Shown piece by piece: positions 22,151 to 34,019 of a stretch of DNA of 64,000 nt (its first letter is position 1; the number at the start of each line of letters is the position of its first letter). The stretch is from Dromiciops gliroides (Eukaryota; Chordata; Mammalia; Microbiotheria; Microbiotheriidae), in assembly GCF_019393635.1 (NCBI RefSeq), contig NC_057866.1, positions 8,109,723-8,173,722 of the forward strand, read 5' to 3'. Below the pieces are notes generated by a model. It searched no databases. It was not told where the DNA came from and was given only the letters and a program-made list of their open reading frames with translations. Made by a program: the position numbers and the translations under genes.

Positions 22151-22498
22151 GAGAGAGGCCTTCCTCCTTTCTTTGTTGAAATGGGTTGTGCCGTTTGGCC
22201 ATTGGTGTGTTTCATGAAGATCTCTGTGAACTAGAGAAAAGGCCCTGCTGGTGCCATTAGCTGCCAGGGATAGTCACTGCTCCCCCCACTCCCCTCCATT
22301 GTGTGTCTTGGTTCTATGCGTTTTTCATGATCTGTGAATGGTAGAAAATCAGGCAAGCTAAACGTCCTGCTCCGATGTGTGGAGGCGAATCCAAGCTCTT
22401 GGTAGTGGCTGTTTCCTTTTTCTGGCTGTTGTTTTTCTTAATTTTCAAGGTACAGGGTTTCCCAGAGTCACAGGACTTGAGAGCTAAAGAGAAGTTAG

Positions 22499-22650
22499 GG
22501 GCAGCTAGGTGGCGCAGTGGATAGAGCACCAGCCCTGAATTCAGGAGGACCTGAGTTCAAATCTGGCCTCAGACACTTAACACTTACTAACTGTGTGACC
22601 CTGGGCAAGTCACTTAACCCCAATTGCCTCACCAAAAAATAAAATAAAAA
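22499..22650 (+). mobile_element. CORE-SINE copy 6
   Basis: Perfect 14-bp target duplication TAAAGAGAAGTTAG at 22485-22498 and 22651-22664. It is the first CORE-SINE to the right of copy 5, ending an 11.8-kb interval without any. Confidence 0.97.
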
Positions 22651-23179
22651 TAAAGAGAAGTTAGAAGTCATCTGTGCTAATTCTCTCACTTTGTCCATCA
22701 GGAAATTGAGGTTCAAGGGGGAGGTGATTCCTGCCAGGTCCCTAAGCCAGGCTCTGGTGGAGTCAGACCTGTGAGGTGCATTGGAATCCTTTTGCAGTAC
22801 AAGGCTAGGCCTCCCTGCTTGGCCTCTGGGAGACTGATTGCTAATCCCCGCTCTCATCCCAATGCCAGAGGAGACATTTGGTATCATTTGTTTCCATGCC
22901 ATCCTCACCCAAAGGCATTTTCCAAGCATCTCCCAGTGCATTAGGCTGTTGGGTATGAAGAGTCTTCTTATCCAAGAGCTTACAATCGATTGGATCCAGA
23001 TTTACGTCAAAAAAGGTTGTGTCCCCTGAATGCCTGGTGCCTGGTCTAGCAGAGGCTCCGTAGGAGCCCATAGGAGGGAGAGGGCCCTGGAGCCTTGCAT
23101 TACTGAGCACTGCAGCTTAACTTGGAGGGTGTTACCTTCATAGGCCGATTCTCTGAGCTGTGGTTCTTCCCATTAGGGC

Positions 23180-23400
23180 CTTGAAGTCAAAGAGCCTACT
23201 ATGTGCCAGGCACTGCAGTAAATGCTGGGGGTACAAAGAGAGGCCAGCTGGTAGTCCCTGCTCTCCAGGAGCTCCCAGTCTAATGGAGTAGTCAACAAAC
23301 AAACAATTCCACTCAGACAGACCTAGACAGGCTGGGAATGAAGGCAGGACCAGAAAGCCTTCTTGTAAAGGCTGGGGTTTGAGCTGAGCCCTGAAGGCAG
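23180..23400 (+). repeat. Same interspersed repeat family, 5' part
   Basis: CTACTATGTGCCAGGCACTG, GCTGGGGGTACAAAGAGAGG, CAGGAGCTCCCAGTCTAATG, CTTGTAAAGGCTGGGGTTTG. Confidence 0.75.
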
Positions 23401-23649
23401 CACCCCCCCCGCCCTAAGGCTGGAGCAGCCAGCCATGGGAGCTGGAGTGTTATGCCAAGGCAATTTCGAGGCTCTGTTTATTCCAGCATTAGCTCTTCCC
23501 CAGCACTTTTGGTCCTCGGTAACTTCTTCCCTTCTCCTGCTGGACTGCTGCTCACAGATCACATGCTAACCATTATTGGTTTAGTATTTCCAGCAGGACC
23601 TGGCCCTGTGCTCCCCGAAAGAGTTTTCTAGTCCCTTTTTGTACCCCAG

Positions 23650-23950
23650 AGGCAATGTGGCAGAGAAGAAGAGCTAGCCCTGGGGCCTGGAAAGAGCCAT
23701 GTCTGAATCCACCACTGATTCTCACTGGCTGTGTGACCTTTTGGAACCTCAGTTTCCCCATTAGTAAGATGAGGAGAATAATATCCTATAGTAGCAACCT
23801 CACAGGGTCATTCTGAAGATCCAGTGAAATAATGTATGGAACTAATGTACTTCACTTTGAGTAATGTAATTCACTTTGAGGTTTGTGAAGTGCTTCATAC
23901 ACACCCATTAGCTGATCTGAGCTGATCCTTACAAGAATCCTATGAGGTAG
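23650..23950 (+). repeat. MIR-like SINE
   Basis: GAGCTAGCCCTGGGGCCTGG, TGGCTGTGTGACCTTTTGGA, GGAACCTCAGTTTCCCCATT; reaches an L2-like end. Confidence 0.78.
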
Positions 23951-24089
23951 GGGCAGCTAGGTGGAAGCACTGGCCCTGGATTCAGGAGGACCCGAGTTCA
24001 AATCCAGCCTCAGACACTTGACACTTACTAGCTGTGTGACCCCGGGCAAGTCACTTAACCCTCATTGCTGCGCCCAAAAAACAAAAACA
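23950..24089 (+). mobile_element. CORE-SINE copy 7, internal head deletion
   Basis: The A box and following bases are deleted (GGTGGAAGCACTGG), so it lacks a complete internal promoter. Target duplication AGAATCCTATGAGGTAG / AGAATCCTGTGAGGTAG. It is inserted into an older MIR. Confidence 0.95.
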
Positions 24090-24099
24090 AAGAATCCTG

Positions 24100-24255
24100 T
24101 GAGGTAGGCACTACCGTGATCCCCATTTTATAGATGAGAAAACAGACCAGAAGGCATTAAATGATCTCCCTAGGGTTGCACAGCCAGGAAGTGTTGGAGA
24201 CAGGATTTGAACTCTTGTCCTCTCATTCTTAACTCCAGCATTCTATTGTCTATTC
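24100..24255 (-). repeat. MIR-like SINE
   Basis: ATCCCCATTTTATAGATGAG and GCACAGCCAGGAAGTGTTGG in inverse orientation, interrupted on its left by CORE-SINE copy 7. Confidence 0.78.
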
Positions 24256-24889
24256 CCCCTAGAAAGGAAGTATCAGAGGAAGCTTGCCTTTCAGGCATGG
24301 GGGACGCCAGGTGTCTAAGGATGGGCACAGAAATGGAATGTGTTGTGGGAGAATGGCCAGAAAGGTCCTTTGGCTGGGTCAGAGAGGCCGTGGAAGGAAT
24401 GCTGTAGAATGTGACTGGAAAGGGAGGCTGATGAGGATCTTAGTGTAGATCCTGGATGTCCCAGGGAGCCACAGAGGCCTCTACTCTGCCTAGTGCTAGT
24501 GCCTGCCCCAGAGCTCCAGCCACTCAATGACCATTCCCACTCAAGCAGCCAGTTCAGACATGGCCCTTGGAGGTGGTGACTGGCTTCCTGGGCCCTCAGC
24601 CAGCTTGGCCTTCCTCCCCCTTGTTCCCACTCTTGTTTCCCCTTGGAAAGGCTTCCCCTCTTTGGCTCCTGGGAGGCCCAGCCTTCCTCTCCCCCTCATT
24701 ATCTGTGGCCCTCCTTCCACACATGTGTCCCTGTCTGGGCCTCCCAGTTAGAATATGAGCTCCTTGAGAGCAAGGCCCTGACAGTAGTAAAGAAGAGGGG
24801 GGAAAGCCGTTATCTATTCACCTCAAAAAAAGAGTGACATGTTCCAGCCCTGTGAACCCTGACCTCTGCAAAGGAGTGTGGAAGGAGAT

Positions 24890-25560
24890 ATCATCTTCTG
24901 TCTCTTCTTTGGGGCCAAGCTCGTTTTGTTTTGCCCCTTTTCCTTTGGTGTTTGTTGTGTTCAAGCATCCTTTCCATTTACATTGTGGTACTTGTACATA
25001 TGGTTTTCTTGGGTCTGCTGATTTCACTTTGAATCAGTTCATGTTTCTCACTATTCATCATCTTCATTTCTTACAGCATAATAATTAATATTCCATTACA
25101 TTCATGTTGTTGTTGAGTCGTTTTTCAGTTGTTTCTGACCCTTCGTGATTCCATTTGAGGTTTTCTTGGCAATTTACAGATGAGGAAACTGAGGCAAGGA
25201 GGGTTAAGTGACTTGCCCAGGGTCACACAGCTAGTAAAAGTCTAAGGACAGATATGAACTCAGGAAGAGGAGTCTTCCTAACCCCAGGTCTGGTGTTCTA
25301 TCCACTGCAGCGCCACCTAGCTGTCCACACAGTTTATTTAATCATTTATCTACTTCGTTCCTAGTTCTTTGCTGCTACTAATAAACTGCTAAAATCTTTT
25401 GACGCAGAAAGGGCTGTTCCATTGATCATCCCTGGGACCCTTCAGATCAGAGGATATGGACATGTAGCCCCTTCGTTTGCATGATTTCAGATTCCCTGCA
25501 CCACCACCAATGTGCTTAGGTGCTTATCCATCTTCCTCCAGACTCCCCAACTTCTCCCAT
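24890..25560 (-). mobile_element. L1 ORF2 3' portion, antisense, split by a SINE
   Basis: GAATCAGTTCATG, CATCATTTCTTACAGCATAA-like text at 25045-25085 is the complement of the 'GCTATAAGAAATGA' segment near 38670. Text resumes after the RTE-tailed SINE at 25102-25325 with the complement of upstream L1 sequence. Confidence 0.75.
25102..25325 (-). mobile_element. SINE with RTE-like 3' tail, copy 2
   Basis: Minus orientation: GTTGTTGAGTCGTTTTTCAG at the left is the RTE-like tail and GCGCCACCTAGCTGTC at the right is the head. Inserted into an antisense L1 3' end (24890-25560). Confidence 0.87.
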
Positions 25561-25794
25561 CTTTTGTCATCTTTGACAGTTTGCTGGGTGTGGAATAAAA
25601 CCTCAGGATTGTTTTGGAAAGGTAAGAAGTAGCCAACTCCTGAAGAGCTTTCCCTGCCAAGCTGATGGGTTTACAGATAAAATAGGGAGTGACTAGGATT
25701 TATTTATTGAATAAAGGGATGAGGTGATCAGATCTCCTACATTTTAGGACCATCTTTGGCATGTAGATGAGGAGAGACTTGAGGCCGAAGAGAC

Positions 25795-26300
25795 CAATCA
25801 ATCACAGTCAACATTTATTAAGCACCTACTTTGTGGGAGGAATCTTGCTAAGTGGTAGGGATACCAAGAGGCAAAAGACAGTCCATGCCCTCAAGGAGCT
25901 TATAGTCTGATAAGGCTGAGGTTTTAGTTAGGACTTAAAGGAAGCCCAAGAGGTCACAACTGAAGTGTTGGATGGAAGCCATTCCAGGCATGAGGCACAG
26001 CCAGAAAAAATGTCTGAACTCCAAGACGGAGTGTTTGGGGCATGGAAGAGCCAGGAGGCAGGGTTACTGGATTGAAAAGTACTGGTAGGGGAAGTAAGGT
26101 GTCTGAAGACTGGGAAGCAGGAGGGCTTTTGGATGTCAAACTGCCTTTTGTATTGGATCCTGGAAACCCTGTAGAACCAATGGAGGTTATTGAGTGGGGA
26201 TGACGTGGTGGGAGGGGGTAGGGTGGTGACTTGATTGGACTGGAGTTTTAGGAAGTTCGCCTTAGCCCTTCAATGGAGGGTGAATTGGGGTGGGGAGAGA
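25795..26300 (+). repeat. Same interspersed repeat family, long copy
   Basis: CATTTATTAAGCACCTACTT, CCCTCAAGGAGCTTATAGTC, CCATTCCAGGCATGAGGCAC, GATCCTGGAAACCCTGTAGA, GACTTGATTGGACTGGAG. Confidence 0.8.
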
Positions 26301-26345
26301 CAGAATGCTAGCTTGCACTGGTACTAGAGGCCCAAGACAGTATTT

Positions 26346-26516
26346 CTTTTCTTCCCTTTTTTTTTGGGGGGGGGGGGAGGAGCAGGACAATGAGGGTTAA
26401 GTGACTTGCCCAGGGTCACATGGCTAGTAAGTGTCAAGTGCCTGAGGCCCGATTTGAATTCAGGTCCTCCTGAATCCAGGGCCTGTGCTTTATCCATTGG
26501 TCACCTAGCTGCCCCT
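26346..26516 (-). mobile_element. CORE-SINE copy 8
   Basis: Minus orientation, with a poly-T/poly-G start (CCCTTTTTTTTTGGGGGG) as its tail. Target duplication CCAAGACAGTATTT at 26332-26345 and 26517-26530. Confidence 0.96.
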
Positions 26517-27589
26517 CCAAGACAGTATTTCAAGGGTGGGAGAAAATGTTGCCATGTTTGTGCACAGCAGGGGAGGAGCTCATAGCCCATAGAAGAGGAG
26601 AGAGAATGGAACTCATGAATGGGAAGGAGGTGGCCAGCTAGAGAATGTGAGAGGAGATCCAGGGCTGGCCCACGCCCTGGGGAGGGGTGCACTGCCTGCA
26701 TATCAGAGACTGGAACATTAGAGAAGGGAGGTGTGGGTATGGTGCTGGGGTGTGAGAGCAGGAAGAGGAGAGGACTAGGGGAAGCCCAATGGTCTCAATT
26801 TCCTCTGTAAAGTGAGAAGCAAGATCTTCAGCGGGGATGGGGAAGGGACGGTCTTGTGAGGGGCTTTGAGGCAAGATGAGAAGGTTTGGGAAGTGACCAG
26901 GAGGGGGCGGAGGGAGCCCATTCTAGGAAAAGCACCTGAGGAAGGCAAAGCTTGTGTCACAGATCCCTATTGATGACAGCAGTGCCTCTCCAGAGGCTGA
27001 GAAGAGTCTTCTTGGAAACTCGGGGATCAGAAGCCTTTGTAGCCTAGGAAAGCGAGGTTTGTGTTCCCAGAGGTCAGGTCGGTGAAGCTGGGAGAGATCA
27101 TGAAATGCCCTTCATTTCATCAAACTCAACAAGGGCTTCTTTGGCCAACATACTGTACTGGCAAAAATGAAACCATCTCTGCCTTCAGAGAGCTTACATT
27201 TTCCTGATGGAATACAATATACACACACACAGAGACACAGATAATTTTATACAAAAAATTCAAAGTAACTCCAAGAAGGAGAGAACATGAATAAAATGAA
27301 TGAAGATAGAATTAAAGGGGGGGGACTAGAGTAGGGAAAATATTTGTATTAAACATCTCTGATAAAAGTCTGACATAACAAAAATATCTAGGGGAATTGA
27401 TGCCTCAAATGAGACCAAGAGTCATGCCCTAGTCCAGGGCTCCTTAAAATTTGCCACTTAACCACCGTGGGTATATAGGTATATAAAATAGGTATCTACT
27501 TAACCTTTTACTGTTACCCATTTTGGGGGGGCCACATTCCATTATACATTCCAAAGTGTAAGAAGCTTTGCCCTATAGATAAGTAGTCA

Positions 27590-28885
27590 AAGAATATGAA
27601 TGAATGTTTTTTTAAATGATTGCCAAGTATAAGCATCCACAGGAAAATCTGCTTTGAAGCACTCATAAGAGAAACACAAATTAAAACAACTCAGAGGTTC
27701 TGCCTCATGCTCAGATGACAAATGCTGGTAAGGGTCAGGCGTTGGAAGTGCTCTGGAAAGGCAAAGACCCAGTGGCAGAGCCATGAAGGGACACAGCCAT
27801 TCTGCATGCTTATCTGGGATCATGCAGGAAAAGCCACTAAATTGTCCTTGCCCTTTGACCAAGAAGACAGAGACTGAAAAGAAGGCCCCCTGTTTTCCAA
27901 CACCTTCACAGCCCCCTCCCCATTTTGAAGCCACAAAAAGCAGAAAACAAATTGGGTGTCCTTTGGGGTGGGAGAGACGATTGAAAAGACTGCAGCAGGT
28001 GACCATAATGGAATAGCGATATACATCAGTAAATAACAGATAAGAATTCATAGAAGAAGTCTAGGAAGATTTGTGTGAACAGATAGAAAACAGACTAAGC
28101 AGAACCAGAACAATCACACCCACAGTATGAATAAAAAGTAACTGAAAACCTGTGAACATGCCCAAGAAGAGGTGCCAAGAGCTTCCCTAGTGGGAAGGAC
28201 AAACACTGTCCCTGTCCTTATCTTCTATGACGTCACTTACCTGTTTCCTCCTCAGGAGGGGAGGGGGGGGTCTGGAGGGAGTGAGGCACGTTTGGTATAA
28301 AGATAGAAACTGTCAGTGACAGCTGGGGTGGGGGCTGTCCTGACTTGGTACAGAAGAAGGCAGCTGAACTCCTCAGACGTCTTTGGTTTTTAGTGAGGCA
28401 GTTGGGGTTAAGTGACTTGCCCAGGGTCACACAGCTAGCAAGTGTTAAGTGTCTGAGGGCGGATTTGAACTCGGGTCCTCCTGACTCCAGGGCCCATGCT
28501 CTAGCCACTGCGCCACCTAGCTGCCCCCACTCCTCAGACTTCTTAAGAGGCCGAGGGGAGGAGGAAGTGCTGTCCAGATACAGGACAGCTTGTGTAAAGG
28601 TGTGGACGTGAGGTGGGACGTCACAAGTAGATCACAGAGAACATATGAAGTAAGGGAAATGGAGTGCACCTACAGAGATAGGTGAGAGCAATATGACTAA
28701 TGCAGAAATGTCTTTAATGTGATTGTACACATATAAACTATGTCACATTGCTTTCCATCTTGGGGAGGAGGGAGGGAAGGGAGAGTGGGTGGGAGAAAAA
28801 TTTGGAACTAAAAATCCTATGAAAATAAATGTTGAAAACTATCCTTACATGTAACTGGAAAATAATAAAATACTTTTATAAAAAA
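27590..28885 (+). mobile_element. L1 3' portion, decayed, with SINE inside
   Basis: AAGAGAAACACAAATTAAAA at about 27668 matches the ORF2 segment at 38270 in this window. The 3' UTR resumes after CORE-SINE copy 9 and ends with GAAAATAAATGTTGAAAACT and a poly-A at 28880. Coding capacity is lost. Confidence 0.72.
28383..28528 (-). mobile_element. CORE-SINE copy 9
   Basis: Minus orientation. Target duplication ACTCCTCAGACGTCT (28368-28382) and ACTCCTCAGACTTCT (28529-28543). Confidence 0.96.
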
Positions 28886-29414
28886 AAAAAAAGAGAGAGA
28901 GAGATAGGTGAGAGACAGGTGGTGGAGGCCACACCCAGGAGTTAGTGTTTGATCCTAGGAGCCCCGGAGAAGTGATCTGATTAGATCTGTGTTTTTAGGG
29001 ATGTCAGTGTGGGAGTTGGACAGAAGAGAGATTGGAAAGGCAAAATAGCAGAAGCAGGCAGGTTCCTGGAATGGCTTAGATGAGAGGTGAGGAGGACCTG
29101 AGAGCCAGATAGAAGCCACAAGATTGGGCAACTGAACTGAAATGATGTCAAATATGTACAAATGTGCAAAGCTCTGGGTTTGGGTAGAGATAGGGAAAGA
29201 GATCGAAGGTTGGGCTAAATTGAGCAACTATCACCCGGGACTCGGCAGTCTCTCCCAAAGCCATGGCTGCCAGGAGCTAGAAGGATCCTCAGGGTGTCTA
29301 GTCCAGCCAGCTCCAAATGAGTGTCCCCACCTTGATACCTACCACCACTAAAAATGGCTGTGTCAGCCCCGGGCTCAACCATCTTCCCAGAGGGAGGAAC
29401 CACAGTTTTTGAAG

Positions 29415-29560
29415 GTTGGCCCCCAAGCTGGAAGGGATCTCAGAGTCCAGCCTTCTCATTTTACAGATGGGGAAACTGAGGCTCAGGAAGATAAGTGACT
29501 TTTCCATAGTCACCTGGCTAGTAAGTGGTATTGATGGGATATGTTCTCAGGTTTTTCCTG
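29415..29560 (-). repeat. MIR-like SINE
   Basis: CTGGAAGGGATCTCAGAGTC, CATTTTACAGATGGGGAAAC, TGAGGCTCAGGAAGATAAGT. Confidence 0.75.
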
Positions 29561-30981
29561 CCTCCAACTTCCACGTTCTTCCTCCTTCACGCTGTTCCCT
29601 CCAAACAAGTCTAATCTCCCCCTTCCTCAGGGGACAGCTTTTTGAATACTGGAAGAGATGCCACCTCAGCTCTTTTTTCTTGGGCCTCAAGAGTCTCCCT
29701 TCCTTCCATCATTCCTTGTATGGCATGATGACAAGTCAAGGCCCTTCTCCAGGCCGCTTGCCTTGCACTGGATGCTCCTGAGTTATCACCATCCTTTCCT
29801 AGCTCTGGTGTCTGGGCCAGCACCAGAGGACAGCTGCCCCCCGCCCCCATCCCTTCCCTAGCCTAGGCACTCTGCCTCTCTTAATCAGGTTCGCTCTTTG
29901 GGCTACCTTGGCATATTGTTGACTCATACAGAGCTTGTGGGCCCAGCCAGTCCTCCCTCTCCCCATATCTGAAATCCATCTAAGACTTCTCCATCCCATG
30001 CTTTCTAATCTCCAGCTGCCATGGACTGTGCCCCCCTGCACAGAACAGGCCCTGCCACTGCTCCTGCTTTCCCGGAAGCCCTGAATCTCTTATTCCCCTC
30101 CCCCACTCCATGCTTGCAAGGCCAACTGCAGTGCCACATTCTCCCCCGCTTCTGTACCCAGCTAACCTGCACCTGTCATATAATGTGAGGTGTTGTGATC
30201 TGAACCGAACATAGTGCCAGGTGTCTGAGGATCTCCAGCCGAAGCCCAAATCAATGAATACATTAAAAGCAGTTATCACACCTTACTGTGTGAGGCTCGG
30301 AATACAAGGACTGGAAGCTAGACTGTCCCTGTCCTGGGTCCCTTCTTCTTTGGCCCCAGTTTCCTCAGGAGGAGGATGGGTTACTAGTGCCTTCCAGCTT
30401 CCAATCCATGACCCAGCCAGAATCTCCATTCTGGACCACCCCAATGGGCCCCTGGCCAGAGGAGGAGGCTGGGCCTGTGGTCTGGTGGCGGGGGCCTTTG
30501 CTGAAGCTCCAGGCCCAGCTGAGGCCAGTGATACCTCTACTTGGGGGAGGGGGAGTCTCCTGGAGATAGATTGTAGGCCTGACAACCAGGGATCTAGTGG
30601 AGCTCCCTAACATCAGGGCCCAGATCCCACCTGGGAGAGGGGGACCTTGGAGAAATGACTTAACCCTCAGGTTTCACATCCATAAAAAGAGATGAGACCA
30701 GCTCATTTCAGAGTCTCTGTGACCTTGTGGGCTTGCTGAGTCTCCATCTTCTCATCTGTAAAGTGAGGAATAATTTCTAAGGCCCTTCTAAGTCGAAATC
30801 CCATGACTCCCTGCAACTGAGCCAGCCCATCACCCTAAAAGAACAAGTGGGCCTTCAGGACTGCCCCTGTGACAGCCACAACCAGAGCTTCCCTTTCCCA
30901 GCAGCTAGCTAATGCCGGAGTTTCTTCTAACAAATAATAATTAATATTTGTGTGCCCCTCACTTTAGAACTTACTAAAGCA

Positions 30982-31135
30982 GGGGCAGCTAGGTGGCACA
31001 GTGGATAAAGCACCAGCCCTGGATTCAGGAGGACCTGAGTTCAAATCTGACCTCAGACACTTGACACTTACTAGCTGTGTGACCCTGGGCAAGTCACTTA
31101 ATCCCCATTGCCCTGCAAAAAAAACAACAAAAAAA
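30982..31135 (+). mobile_element. CORE-SINE copy 10, perfect target duplication
   Basis: AGAACTTACTAAAGCA flanks both sides without mismatch (30966-30981, 31136-31151). Body close to consensus; among the youngest insertions in the window. Confidence 0.97.
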
Positions 31136-31399
31136 AGAACTTACTAAAGCAAGAAAAGTAGTGAAACCTCGAAAGCTAAAGGTGCAGGTGCCCAATCGGG
31201 TGTGGAAGCCAAGAGTCCTCTCCAGGTGTGGGCCCCAGCATCCAATGTGGCCCTTCCTCCCTGCCCCCCCCCCCAGGTCCTTCAGGCAGGAGCCACACCT
31301 GCCCTCTCCCTCCTGCCACCACCTAGAATTGGCAGTCTGCCTTTTCCACGGGGTGGCCTGTCCTCGGGAAGCTTCCAGTCCATCAGCCCACTGGTACAA

Positions 31400-31620
31400 A
31401 GGGTAGGGTTCTGGGCTCTGGAGTCAGGAAGACCTGAGTTTAGATCCTGCCTCAGGACACTTACTAGGCTGTGTGACCTTGGACAAGTCACTTCACCTCT
31501 GCCTCTGCTTCTCAACTTCCTCAGCTGTGAAATGGGTATAACCCCTACCTCCCAGGGCTGTTGGGAGGCCCACAGTTTAGCACAGGGCCTCACACATACT
31601 AGATGCTTAATGCATGTCTG
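31400..31620 (+). repeat. MIR-like SINE, nearly complete
   Basis: TCTGGGCTCTGGAGTCAGGA, GACCTTGGACAAGTCACTTC, GTGAAATGGGTATAACCCCT, CATACTAGATGCTTAATGCA. Confidence 0.85.
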
Positions 31621-32294
31621 TTCCCTTCCCACCCCTAATGGCCTCTTCAGGCTCTGCTAGCTCCAGATTTTTTAACCTAATGATCTTACTCCCGAGCCTC
31701 CTGTCACTCCCTCTTTGGATGCCCGATCGGTAGCCTGGTATTCAGGCCCTTCCTGGGGCCATCTGGACAGCCTTATTTGGCATTGCTTACTCTCCTGGAT
31801 GCTATTAGGAGCCTTCTCGACTGTTCTGCCTGTCTCTCCCCTCCCCCCCCCCACCTTGGAATGTGTCTCCCTTCCTCAGCCGGTTCTGGGCTTGGCCCTC
31901 TGGGTCTTTGAGCACAGCCTTGGAAACTGTCTGCAATATCCTGTCTGTACAACATCTCCCAGCAACCCACACAGACCAAGGCTCCACCTGTTGAAACCCT
32001 AGCCCTCCCTAAGGGTCACCTAGAATGCCACTTCCCCGGAAGGGACTTCGGTCCCCATTCTCCCCCCCCCCCAATCCAGAAGAGACTTTTCATGGCCAGC
32101 CGCCTGCTCACTCCTCCCTATATACACTGGGCCGCCTGCTGCCACAGTGTCACTGGACTCTCTATGCCTTTGGGGGAGGAGGGGGGAGGGCTGTGCTTCA
32201 TCTATCTTTGTACAGGGCTGCCTACGTGCTTGGGCACATGCACACACTCACACGAGCGCGCACGCATGTATGCTCTCGCCTGCGCATGGCCGTG

Positions 32295-32330
<36 letters not shown>

Positions 32331-33660
32331 GCCAGCCCACCCAGTCTGAATGCAAACCTGCCTCAGCGGCTGAAGCTTTCCTGCCCATCAGGCAGATGGA
32401 GGCAGGGTGGCCGCCCGGGATTGCTGAGAGAGCTTTGTTTCTTGGTTACCAAGGCTTGCTTTCCCACAGTCACTGGTAACCCTGATCGTCCTCAGTGCAC
32501 TAAAAGCTGATCCTCGTTTGGACCTCGAGGAGCCCAGCCTGACCCCAGGGGCTCAGCTCCAGCAATACCCAGGTGCTAAATAACATCTTTAATTAAAACC
32601 TGGACCAATGGATTTTTGAAGGGACCCCATTGGAAAGTCATTTTGGTTTGAATGCAGGATGAATGCCAGGGGCTAGTGGGCCCATGTCTTTGCAGACTAA
32701 AACTGGAGCTATGCAGCCAGAAGCTGTGGCCCCGTTCCCTGCTCCTGACAGCTGAGGTGGTTCAAGTTCAGCCCAGGGAGAAGGTTTCTGGTAGAGAGGG
32801 CCTGGGGGGTATTGCCCAGAGGGTTGCCAGGGTCTTAGGTCAGTTCTGGGCCTGTGGATCTCTGGGCTAGTTTGATTCAGAAGCTCTGAGGCCTCTAACC
32901 TGGTCGGGAAGCCTGATAGGGGCTTCCTTTTGTCCCAATCCAGAGGAACTAGCTTCTGACCTGGCCATGCAGGGGAGGGGGTACTGGAAGTCCTGAGCCA
33001 CAGCCTGCAGCACATTGTGGAGCTGGAGAGCCACCCTTTCTTCATCATCCCTCCTAAGAGAAGGGGTCCCCTAAGTCTGCATTATGTGAGCTGGAGGCTG
33101 CCATGGTAGCCTTGGGGGTGGGGTTTGATGGCATTCATTGGCTGTTTCCAGGCTACTGGGCCAGGGCAGTGAGCAGTTCTTCCCAGCGCTCTGGGACTAG
33201 TCATGTGCTCCTGATTCCTCTTTGAGGATGGAATGGAAAATGAATGAAAATGTACTTAGAAGCACAGACCCTGTGCCAAGGGCCTAGGAGACAAATACAA
33301 AAGCACGTAGTCCTGGCCCTCCCTTTCCTCCTGGCTGCCACAGTTCAAGTTCTTGAGCCAGTGGGAATGAACTGAGCCATCTCTCTTATTCTTGAGCTCC
33401 TGTGTCATGAGTTGTCTGCCACTCCCTTTGTGTATGGTAGCCTTAGGGTGTAAATGTTAACTCACATAGGCAGTACAAGTATTAGTGAACCCATTTTACA
33501 GATGAAGAAATGGAAGGCCAGGAAATTTAGGTGTGTTTTTTCTCTTCACCAAGCTCCCTTTATGCCAGTCTCTGAGTCTACAAAGACAGAGGAAACAGTC
33601 CTTGCCTTAAGAGCTTACATTCTCCTGGAGTTGGGATGAGGGGGACAAGAAGAGTCAATA
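31621..33660. other. Intergenic sequence without recognised gene
   Basis: Apart from the CA/GC alternating tract (32232-32331) and a short 'CTGTGCCAAGGGCCTAGGAG' repeat piece at 33240-33310, no repeat or gene was recognised. Confidence 0.5.
32232..32331 (+). repeat. Alternating purine-pyrimidine tract with (CA)n
   Basis: ACATGCACACACTCACACG, then GCGCGCACGCATGTATGC and GTGCACGCGCGCG, ending in about thirteen CA units. It is a long, nearly alternating purine-pyrimidine segment able to form Z-DNA. Protein-like frames across it are artefacts. Confidence 0.9.
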
Positions 33661-33676
33661 CAAAGTAATTCTGGAC

Positions 33677-33824
33677 GGGGCAGCTAGGTGGCGCAGTGGA
33701 TAGAGCACCAGCCCTGTATTCAGGAGGACCTTAGTTCAAATCAAGCCTCAGACACTTGATACTTACTAGCTGTGTGACCCTTAGCAAGTCACTTAACACC
33801 AATTGCCTCACCAAAAAAAAAAAA
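33677..33824 (+). mobile_element. CORE-SINE copy 11
   Basis: Flanked by AAAGTAATTCTGGA on both sides (33662-33675 and after the poly-A at 33827). The A box TGGCGCAGTGG is intact. Confidence 0.97.
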
Positions 33825-34019
33825 AAAGTAATTCTGGAGTCAGGGAAAGCACTCACACTAGGGGGAATCAGGAAGGACCAAAGCTGGTCTTGGAGGGCTA
33901 ATGAGGAGGCCAACAGGAGGTGGAGGCCAGGAAAGCAGGTTGGCTTGCTCACAGTCCCTCTGTCAGGAGATGGGGTTGGAACTCAGGTGGATAAAGCTTC
34001 AGTGACCTTGGTAGAATGA

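Larger units (their letters stand above)
16344..22498. other. SINE-poor intergenic stretch between KDM2A and RHOD
   Basis: About 6 kb with only scattered MIR pieces. No coding exon is supported; predicted open frames lack conserved motifs or codon bias. The AT-rich block at 21600-22150 stands out from its surroundings. Confidence 0.6.

Noticed and set aside
30982..31055. tRNA-like A and B boxes, possible tRNA genes
   Set aside because: They occur in about twenty copies as the SINE head, without an acceptor stem or anticodon arm consistent with a functional tRNA.
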